Of a stretch of DNA of 37,408 nucleotides, positions 31,016-37,408 are shown piece after piece (positions within the stretch are counted from its first letter, which is position 1; each line of letters starts with the position of its first letter). Position numbers and translations under genes: made by a program. Below the pieces are notes generated by a model. The model was not told the DNA's origin and did no database searches. It saw nothing but the letters and a program-made list of their open reading frames with translations. The stretch comes from Burkholderiales bacterium (lineage in GTDB: Bacteria; Pseudomonadota; Gammaproteobacteria; Burkholderiales; UBA11063), in NCBI GenBank assembly GCA_028693355.1, contig JAQUVM010000014.1, positions 1 to 37,408 on the forward strand, written 5' to 3'.

Positions 31016-31380
31016 TAAACCCCTTTTTTAGCTATAGAATGTACTATTTTTTAAGCAATAGATTATAACAAACAAACAAGCCCTATAACTACACTTTATT
31101 TATAAAAATCCTCTATACAAAATGGGCAAACATCAAAAAAGCACCTAAAAAAGTTACTGTTAACCTTATGTAGCTAAGTAAATTTTAAGTAATCAATTTT
31201 AATTTTACTTCTATTTATCCATTTTAATTTTCATGTGCGATTAATGAGAGCATCTATTCCAATTTTTATTTCATCTATTCCATTTACATATTGTTAACGC
31301 TAAATATCTTTTGTTATACTGGAGAATAAAATTTATCGCTTGATTATTTTTTAAAAGAAATTGTTGTAAGAAAGTTAATT
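31016..31380. promoter_or_regulatory. divergent promoter region of purL and the effector-like gene
   Basis: On the minus strand TGTTATAAT (TATAAT at 31062-31067) is an extended -10 box giving purL a leader of about 40 bases, too short for a riboswitch. On the plus strand TTGTTA (31291-31296) and TATACT (31315-31320), 18 bases apart, form a good promoter for the gene at 31381. No PurR-like box or RNA element was recognised in the rest of this AT-rich gap. Confidence 0.55.
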
Positions 31381-33594
31381 ATGATACCTAAATCACCCAG
31401 CTCAAGACTTGATAGTTATCGAAGCGTTGATAAATCAATTAAGGAAAAAAATACTCCTAAAGTCTCTTATCTTGTAGATTTTGACGAAAAAGATAAAGTG
31501 TTCAAGAGCAATATACCAACGAGAAACGATAATAGGGATTTTCAACAATATAATATGCCATCTAAGAAGATTATAAGATCTGAGGATATAATAATAAGCT
31601 TGAGAAATCCATCGCTTGAGAGACCTAAACATGAAAAATTTAGTACTAATAAGGTTCTACAAAAACCAAGTAATATGGTTACTTGTAATGACAATCAAAG
31701 CAATCTAGTCAATATTAAGCCAATTACCGATATAACATTCGAAAAAACTTCTAACTTGAACACAGAGGAAAAAACTCAACTATTAAATAAATATGCGGCT
31801 TCCATGCTTAATGAAAATAATATAGGTAAATTTAATGAACTAATTAGTGATAATGAATTAAAAATAGCTTTAAAGTTATTGTGTGCTCAAGATGAAGAAG
31901 ATATTAAACCTATATATAACAATGTAAAAATCTTGCCACATAAAGAACAAAATAAATTAGAAAACCTTTTAACCAACATTAAAAGAATTAAAGCCATGCA
32001 ATCAAACAAGCAAGGCAATAAGTTCTCCAGTTCTACTTTTTATATGATAGCCTTACTATTCATTAGTAAAAAATTACTAACTGGAACAGAGAGTGACGTA
32101 AAACAATTATTAACCGAATATTTAACCCATGAAGGGCCAATATTCGAAAATGGATGTTTAGGGAAGATTAAAGAACCAAACGGAAAAAATAAATTCATCA
32201 ATGCTGTTAAAAATTTTCTGAAAGAGAATGGTGTAAGTGAGGATTCTATAAAGAAAATGGATAATGAAGGCGGATTATTAAAACCTAACTCTAGTGGCTT
32301 TAATAATCTAAATAACATTGTTTACGATCCTGCACTAAATCAGATTAATTTTGATAGCACAAATAACAAACGACCTATATTAGATAATATCAGTCATTTA
32401 CAACATGCAACCATAAATATTAACGATGAAACTCCAATAAAAAGCTTTTCCATTCGTAAGAGTGCGAATCAAAGCACAATAGTTAAGCTTAAACAAAGGG
32501 CTCAAACATACCTAACTGAGTTTACTACATACCTAGGAAGTATAAAAGCCCCAGAATCTAAAAAGAATCTAGCACAAATGCTTATAGATTTATTAAATAT
32601 AGCTAATCAAGCTCAGCGTAAAGAATTTGATGGTGAAATTACTTTAGGAACATTAAAATCGTTAGCATTGCCTTTTGTAAAAGCTGGTTTGATTTCTAAT
32701 AATCCAGCAGATATAGACGACTTTATAGAAAGTATTATTTTAGTATCTACGCACCACAATTATTGGCAAGTCGCTCACGTGGGAATTAATTTCACAGCAA
32801 TGATTATCGCTAAAGGATTAGAAACATCAGGTATAACTAGTGTTCCTCAAAAAATTTTAGAAGTAATACAAAATGATAAATCATCATTATATTCAAGCTT
32901 ACCTCCAGATATAGCAAGTAATCTTAAAAGCTATCTGAATAACTCTGGTGATTCAATAAATACTTTTAGTAATGAAGCAAATGATATCATAAAAAGCTTA
33001 TTAAATTTATTAATTGACGGAGACAATAATACTAACCCTACTGGATATACCGCCATAAAAGACAATATGGTAAAGCCTCACGAAGATATTAGAAAAAATA
33101 TTATTGCAGCTAATATACTTGCTAAATTAGAATCCAATACAGATCAAAAAAAAGCAGCTCAAGAGCTTTTCAATTTTTTAGAAAAAACATATCTTATTCC
33201 AATGAGAGACCCTCAAAATAGCTTAAACCCACAAGAACAAAAAAGGCTAGCTTCAACCCTTCAACAAGATATTCGTAATGAAGTTAATAAGTTAATGTAT
33301 CAACTTGAAAAAGATGAAGCTTTTAAAGATTTTGAAAGGGAACTGGACAAAATATTTATGAAAGTAGGAATTAAAATTAATACAAACAATCCAGAATCTC
33401 ATCAGGAATTGACAAAGCAAATTAACGAACTTTGTAAGTTTCTAGATGAATCATTCTTAAACCCATCAAATAGTGTAAAAATGACCATAGCGCTAAAACA
33501 AGCATTTCCTAATTTTGCCACAAAACAAATATATAATGAAGAAGTGATAGTGCTTGACGGCGATTCTTACTATGATATAGGATGTAGGGAATAA
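31381..33594 (+). CDS. large unknown helical protein, effector-like
   Basis: I do not recognise this 737-residue protein. Residues 1-120 are polar, Ser/Lys/Asn-rich and probably disordered, with no signal peptide. The rest is mainly helical, with several Asn/Lys-rich segments (for example LNTEEKTQLLNKYAASML and LLNIANQAQRKEF) and a few hydrophobic helices such as FYMIALLFISKK, and it ends YYDIGCRE. Composition resembles proteins translocated into host cells, but no eukaryotic-like domain was identified. It is transcribed alone from its own promoter (31291-31320), divergent from purL. GAAAG lies upstream of the ATG. Function unknown. Confidence 0.7.
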   Translation: MIPKSPSSRLDSYRSVDKSIKEKNTPKVSYLVDFDEKDKVFKSNIPTRNDNRDFQQYNMPSKKIIRSEDIIISLRNPSLERPKHEKFSTNKVLQKPSNMVTCNDNQSNLVNIKPITDITFEKTSNLNTEEKTQLLNKYAASMLNENNIGKFNELISDNELKIALKLLCAQDEEDIKPIYNNVKILPHKEQNKLENLLTNIKRIKAMQSNKQGNKFSSSTFYMIALLFISKKLLTGTESDVKQLLTEYLTHEGPIFENGCLGKIKEPNGKNKFINAVKNFLKENGVSEDSIKKMDNEGGLLKPNSSGFNNLNNIVYDPALNQINFDSTNNKRPILDNISHLQHATININDETPIKSFSIRKSANQSTIVKLKQRAQTYLTEFTTYLGSIKAPESKKNLAQMLIDLLNIANQAQRKEFDGEITLGTLKSLALPFVKAGLISNNPADIDDFIESIILVSTHHNYWQVAHVGINFTAMIIAKGLETSGITSVPQKILEVIQNDKSSLYSSLPPDIASNLKSYLNNSGDSINTFSNEANDIIKSLLNLLIDGDNNTNPTGYTAIKDNMVKPHEDIRKNIIAANILAKLESNTDQKKAAQELFNFLEKTYLIPMRDPQNSLNPQEQKRLASTLQQDIRNEVNKLMYQLEKDEAFKDFERELDKIFMKVGIKINTNNPESHQELTKQINELCKFLDESFLNPSNSVKMTIALKQAFPNFATKQIYNEEVIVLDGDSYYDIGCRE

Positions 33595-33694
33595 ATTTAA
33601 TATCATGCTCGATATTAATCAATTTAGCTTAAATTAATAAAACTGGGAAGAAAATAGTAAAAAATCTTAACCTAATTCAAAATAAACTAAAATT

Positions 33695-33730
33695 ATTAGC
33701 TCAAATGCATATAATTGCAATTGAGCTAAT
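33695..33730. terminator. hairpin between convergent effector-like gene and tyrS
   Basis: ATTAGCTCAA and TTGAGCTAAT form a perfect 10-bp stem with a 16-base loop that itself contains GCA/TGC pairing. On the minus strand it is followed by AATTTTAG, a weak U-tract, so it may end tyrS transcription. Confidence 0.55.
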
Positions 33731-33816
33731 CCCATACGGTTTAAAAATTACATCAATTCACACAAAACTAAAAAAGTATGATGATATCTTATAAAGAAAT
33801 TATTCGTTATATCATA

Positions 33817-35013
33817 TTAGCAAATTATCAATTTTGCAAACTTTCGTTTACCAACTTGTATAACAAAGCTATCATTTTTATTGAAAGTAAAATTTTTATC
33901 TGTAGCTTTTTCACCATTAATTTTTACACCACCTTGATCTATCATGCGAATACCTTCACTCATGCTAGATACTAAATTGGCTTGTTTCAATAATGCAGAT
34001 AATCCAATCGTAGATCCATCAATTGCTAATGAGAGTTCTTCCAAATCTTCAGGAATTTCATTACGCTTAAACTTAGTTTCAAAATCTGCTAATGCTGACT
34101 GTGCTGCTACTTCATCATGAAATCTAGCAACTATTTCCATAGCTAATTGTACTTTTACATTACGTGGGTTTTCGCCATTAGCAACAGCCTTTTTTAACAC
34201 CTCAATTTCTTCAACAGATTTTAATGATACTAAATCAAAATAACGCCACATTAATTCATCAGAAACACTCATCACTTTACCAAATATTTCTGTGGATGGC
34301 TCGGCAATACCGATATAATTACCTAAAGATTTAGACATTTTATTTACACCATCTAATCCCTCAAGTAAAGGCATCATTAAAACTACCTGTGTAGCTTGTC
34401 CATTTTGCTTTTGTAATTCACGCCCCATTAGCAAGTTAAATTTTTGATCTGTACCACCTAACTCAATATCTGCCTTCATTGCAACAGAATCATACCCTTG
34501 CAATAATGGATACATAAATTCATGAATAGAAATAGGCTGATTACCTTTAAAGCGCTTTGAAAAATCATCTCTTTCAAGCATACGAGCAACTGTTTGGCTA
34601 GCTGCCAACTTTAACATTCCAGCTGCGCCTAAATCATTTAACCACGTAGAATTAAAACAAACTTCTGTTTTTTCTTTATCTAAAATTTTAAATACTTGCT
34701 TAGCATACGTTTCAGCGTTAATCTTTATCTGCTCAACTGTTAATGGTGGACGAGTAGAGTTTTTACCCGTTGGATCACCAATCATTCCAGTAAAATCACC
34801 AATTAAAAACATTATATGATGACCTAAATCTTGTAATTGACGCATTTTAGTTAATAAAACTGTATGACCTAAATGTAAATCTGGAGCTGTTGGATCAAAA
34901 CCAGCTTTTACACGTAATGGTTGACCTTTTTTTAATTTTGCTATTAACTCTTCTTCCAAAAGAAGTTCTTCAACGCCCTTTTTTATAATTGATAATTGTG
35001 CTTGAATATCCAT
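33817..35013 (-). CDS. tyrS: tyrosyl-tRNA synthetase
   Basis: TyrS charges tRNA-Tyr. The 398-residue class I synthetase has the HIGH-type motif HLGH (47-50), KMSKS (225-229), the tyrosine-binding region around YPLLQGYDS, and a C-terminal S4 RNA-binding domain (about 335-395, ending [12 protein letters not shown]). It follows the rlmB gene after 150 bases. Confidence 0.97.
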   Translation of the reverse strand: MDIQAQLSIIKKGVEELLLEEELIAKLKKGQPLRVKAGFDPTAPDLHLGHTVLLTKMRQLQDLGHHIMFLIGDFTGMIGDPTGKNSTRPPLTVEQIKINAETYAKQVFKILDKEKTEVCFNSTWLNDLGAAGMLKLAASQTVARMLERDDFSKRFKGNQPISIHEFMYPLLQGYDSVAMKADIELGGTDQKFNLLMGRELQKQNGQATQVVLMMPLLEGLDGVNKMSKSLGNYIGIAEPSTEIFGKVMSVSDELMWRYFDLVSLKSVEEIEVLKKAVANGENPRNVKVQLAMEIVARFHDEVAAQSALADFETKFKRNEIPEDLEELSLAIDGSTIGLSALLKQANLVSSMSEGIRMIDQGGVKINGEKATDKNFTFNKNDSFVIQVGKRKFAKLIIC

Positions 35014-35163
35014 TTATTCCTACTTATTTTACCTATGATTTAAAATTAATTATTTTTAACACCTTAGTACACTTGGCTGAGCAATAAATATTAATAAAAA
35101 TATAGAGCTATGTGCAGACTAATATATTAAAAATATTTTTTGAAATGTAATGACGTTTAAGTT

Positions 35164-35916
35164 CTAAACATGAAGAGCATATTTGCTATATGATAAAACA
35201 ACACCAGCTGCTACCGATACATTTAATGATTGCGTGTTGCCAAACATTGGAATACTTACCAAGTGATCACATGTTTCGGCAACTAAACGACGAAGTCCAC
35301 TGCCTTCGCTACCCATAACCCAAACCATTTTATTATCTGGTTTAAATTCAAACAAACTAACAGAACGTTCATTTAATGTAGTACCAGCAATCCAATATCC
35401 ATGTTCTTTGATATCGTCTAATGCCGTCACCAAATTATTTACAACAACAACTGGAATATTATTTATTGCACCAGAAGAAACTTTAGCAACGGTAGCATTA
35501 ACACCTACAGAATTATCTTTAGAAATAATTACTGCATCAACCCCAAAACAATCACAAGTACGAATAATTGCACCAAAGTTATGTGGGTCTGTAATCCCAT
35601 CTAAAACAACTATTGTAGAATTAGATTTTGCTTCTAAATCAGTTAAAACGCCTTTTAAAGTATACGTTTTTGCTTTACTCATTTCCTCTGCAAGTTTAGC
35701 AATAACACCTTGATGTTTATTTGACTTAATAAGATTATCTAAATATTTATTCGACACAAGTTCTATTAAAATATTTTTTTCTTCTGCTATTTTTATAAGC
35801 TCTGTTGCACGCTTATCATTTCTCTTATTATCAATGTACAGAACTTCTATACTCTCAGCTTGTTGCCAAACTAAAGGATTAACACTATGAAAACCAAAAA
35901 TCAAATTATTTACCAT
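35164..35916 (-). CDS. rlmB: 23S rRNA (guanosine-2251-2'-O)-methyltransferase
   Basis: This SpoU/TrmH-family enzyme methylates the ribose of G2251 in the peptidyl-transferase P-loop of 23S rRNA. The 250-residue protein has an N-terminal substrate-binding domain and the three SPOUT motifs: LDGITDPHNFGAIIRT, VMGSEGSGLRR and IPMFGNTQSLNVSVA. Its start overlaps the gspN stop by one base (TAATG), so it is the last gene of a gsp-rlmB unit. Assignment to RlmB rather than another SpoU enzyme rests on overall match. Confidence 0.93.
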   Translation of the reverse strand: MVNNLIFGFHSVNPLVWQQAESIEVLYIDNKRNDKRATELIKIAEEKNILIELVSNKYLDNLIKSNKHQGVIAKLAEEMSKAKTYTLKGVLTDLEAKSNSTIVVLDGITDPHNFGAIIRTCDCFGVDAVIISKDNSVGVNATVAKVSSGAINNIPVVVVNNLVTALDDIKEHGYWIAGTTLNERSVSLFEFKPDNKMVWVMGSEGSGLRRLVAETCDHLVSIPMFGNTQSLNVSVAAGVVLSYSKYALHV

Positions 35917-36641
35917 TAAAATACTTTCAACAAATATGAACCATTGCCTTGTGGAACTCCCATCATAGTCATAAATTGCAGCAGCTGGTCTTGATTATCT
36001 GGTTTTACTGTAGCAGTTAAAGATAAACTTTTAGCATTTCCGCTCCCAGATACCTCAAGAATAGAACCTCCGGTACTTTGAACATCAAGTTGGCTATTTG
36101 CTAAATTAAATGTCACAGTATAGCTACCTAATGGATTTAAAGGCGACATTGCTGAACCTACACTATCCAAATTAACATTAATTTGACCTTTATTAGTTTT
36201 GCTCAATATAATTTGATTACCTGTTAAACTAACATCACCAAATAATCCTAAAGTAGATAAATTATTAGCAAAGCCAACTAATTGTTCCATAGAAAGCATA
36301 GTACTAAGAGCATCTACATGCACCCCATCTTTTTGTAAGCTAATGGTTGCCAATTGGTTTCCTGAGTTCTTAACATTTAACACTATAAACTGCTTAAACC
36401 CTAGTTTAACCTGCCAATCTATACGCTTAAGTGGAATATTTCTCTTATTATCTTTGTCACTTGCAACTAATAATGCACTACCACTCCAAAATGTGCCAGT
36501 TTCTTCCCGAGTTAGTAAACGATTATCGGTATACTTACTAGTTAGGACACCCAAAAACCAAGCTGGTAGTTTATAAACGAACATACCACCAACAAAGCAA
36601 ATCCCAGCAAAAACACATATAAATAACTTAACTTTTTTCAT
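35916..36641 (-). CDS. gspN: type II secretion system protein N
   Basis: This 241-residue protein has one N-terminal membrane segment (about 5-27) and a mainly beta periplasmic domain. The GTFWSGSA motif (about 49-56), the PLGSYTV-type segment and the NQDQLLQFMTMMG..NGSYLL ending are typical of GspN, a minor component of the type II secretion machine. Its start overlaps the gspM stop by one base. Identification is by motif pattern and context. Confidence 0.85.
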   Translation of the reverse strand: MKKVKLFICVFAGICFVGGMFVYKLPAWFLGVLTSKYTDNRLLTREETGTFWSGSALLVASDKDNKRNIPLKRIDWQVKLGFKQFIVLNVKNSGNQLATISLQKDGVHVDALSTMLSMEQLVGFANNLSTLGLFGDVSLTGNQIILSKTNKGQINVNLDSVGSAMSPLNPLGSYTVTFNLANSQLDVQSTGGSILEVSGSGNAKSLSLTATVKPDNQDQLLQFMTMMGVPQGNGSYLLKVF

Positions 36642-37183
36642 TACTTAGTAACCCAAAATATTGCATTCATACTCACATAACCTGATTGTGACTGCTTAGT
36701 TATATTAACTTGATCTGGAAAAATACCATAACTACGGTGTAATTGATCTAATAATGTCATTACTAAAGAAAACTGTCCATTTGGAATATTGATACTCAAT
36801 TGTTCATCTTGAATCAAAACAACAGGACTTTCTACTTGTGCTACTTGTGTAATATCAGATTTTATTTGTTCAACTGTCACTTGATTAAATTTATTAGCAT
36901 CAACTTTAGAAATTTGCTTTATTTTATACTTAGCTTGTTCTGTATAGAGCACTGTTTTATTTAGATTACCAACTATCATATCTAAATTATTTTTATAAGA
37001 GATAAGCCCAGATATAATAAAATATATCAAAGAAACAATAAGAGCAGCTATCATAGCTATCAATAAGTAGCGCTCTCTTGGTAAAAATTGCTCCCAACGT
37101 TTTTGTAATTGTTTAATTTGAGGTTCAAACTTAGTCAGAACCAAATCATTTAAACTACTTAGTTTTTTTGTTATTAGCGACAT
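36641..37183 (-). CDS. gspM: type II secretion system protein M
   Basis: GspM is a bitopic inner-membrane assembly-platform protein that partners GspL. This 180-residue protein has a cytoplasmic N terminus with WEQFLPRERYLL, one membrane helix (about 41-63) and a periplasmic ferredoxin-like region. It overlaps the gene upstream by 29 bases and gspN by one base, as expected in a gsp operon. Confidence 0.87.
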   Translation of the reverse strand: MSLITKKLSSLNDLVLTKFEPQIKQLQKRWEQFLPRERYLLIAMIAALIVSLIYFIISGLISYKNNLDMIVGNLNKTVLYTEQAKYKIKQISKVDANKFNQVTVEQIKSDITQVAQVESPVVLIQDEQLSINIPNGQFSLVMTLLDQLHRSYGIFPDQVNITKQSQSGYVSMNAIFWVTK

Positions 37184-37408
37184 TTAAAGCATCCAAATTA
37201 GTTAAAGTTTGTAGAGAAATCACCCATGTAGCATCCTCTATTTTTTGTTCTGCTGATGAGTTATCACTATCAAGTATTCCACCACCATTATTATTGCTAG
37301 TATTTTGTTGTTGGGCACTTTGATATGTTTGATAATCAGTAATTGATGATAATACTTGTTTTGTTATAAGTATTTCTTTAACCTCATCAAAGTTTTTTCT
37401 ACTAAATT
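37155..37408 (-). CDS. C-terminal part of the gene upstream of gspM (possibly gspL)
   Basis: An open frame enters from the right edge and ends at TAG 37157-37155, overlapping gspM by 29 bases. The visible 83 residues include FDEVKEILITKQVLSS, a low-complexity stretch rich in Gln, Asn and Gly (QQQNTSNNNGGG), then EDATWVISLQTLTNLDAL and a basic tail NKKTK. Position suggests gspL, but I do not see the usual GspL periplasmic ending. Confidence 0.45.
   Translation of the reverse strand, partial: FSRKNFDEVKEILITKQVLSSITDYQTYQSAQQQNTSNNNGGGILDSDNSSAEQKIEDATWVISLQTLTNLDALNVANNKKTK

Noticed and set aside
31016..31070. Purine riboswitch upstream of purL
   Set aside because: The predicted leader is only about 40 bases and has no aptamer-like conserved pairing.
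33778..33975. Plus-strand 65-codon ORF at the end of tyrS
   Set aside because: Mostly antisense to the conserved S4 domain of tyrS, with no ribosome site or family similarity.

Overview
The window is AT-rich chromosomal DNA from a Gram-negative proteobacterium. The best fit is a low-G+C betaproteobacterium, possibly Neisseriales-like. This is inferred from KdsA resembling the Burkholderiales type, from the blocks murA-ibaG-ABC permease-ABC ATPase and ftsB-eno-kdsA-pyrG, and from type II secretion gspM/gspN genes. I cannot name the species. I saw no rRNA, tRNA, CRISPR array or insertion sequence.

Layout. Positions 1-10131 hold conserved core genes, nearly all on the minus strand: the start of an RND-type adaptor lipoprotein, murA, ibaG, a yadH/yadG-like ABC exporter, ftsB, eno, kdsA, a small unknown gene and pyrG. 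A plus-strand lipoprotein alpha/beta hydrolase sits between eno and kdsA. pyrG appears to have its own promoter, a short leader ORF and an intrinsic terminator just before its start. Positions 10758-18452 are an accessory stretch. It holds a Dph6-like PP-loop ATPase, a small degenerate-looking gene, purD broken by one in-frame TAA, two small exported proteins that share a Cys-centred motif, an MFS exporter, a PAS-LuxR regulator, and a 487-residue protein with a divergent RelA/SpoT-like core.

Positions 18790-31015 are a minus-strand purine operon: purL, a J-domain protein gene, purC, purF, purM, purN, purH and a malic enzyme gene. The order purC-F-M-N-H, the PurL subtype, the propeptide/iron-sulfur type of PurF and the PurM and PurC sequences all look like Firmicutes (clostridial/streptococcal) proteins. 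This points to acquisition of the pathway by transfer. Together with purD these genes cover most of the route from PRPP to IMP; purE, purK and purB are not in the window. The nonsense codon in purD would therefore matter for purine prototrophy unless the protein is made in two pieces.

Positions 31381-33594 encode a 737-residue helical, effector-like protein transcribed divergently from purL. The window ends with tyrS, rlmB, gspN, gspM and the tail of an upstream gsp gene. The last four are tightly overlapped and read as one operon.

The most interesting points are the purD nonsense codon at a domain boundary, the Firmicutes-type pur operon carrying a J-domain protein, the RelA/SpoT-like putative effector, the pyrG leader, and a 70-bp imperfect palindrome between purC and purF.
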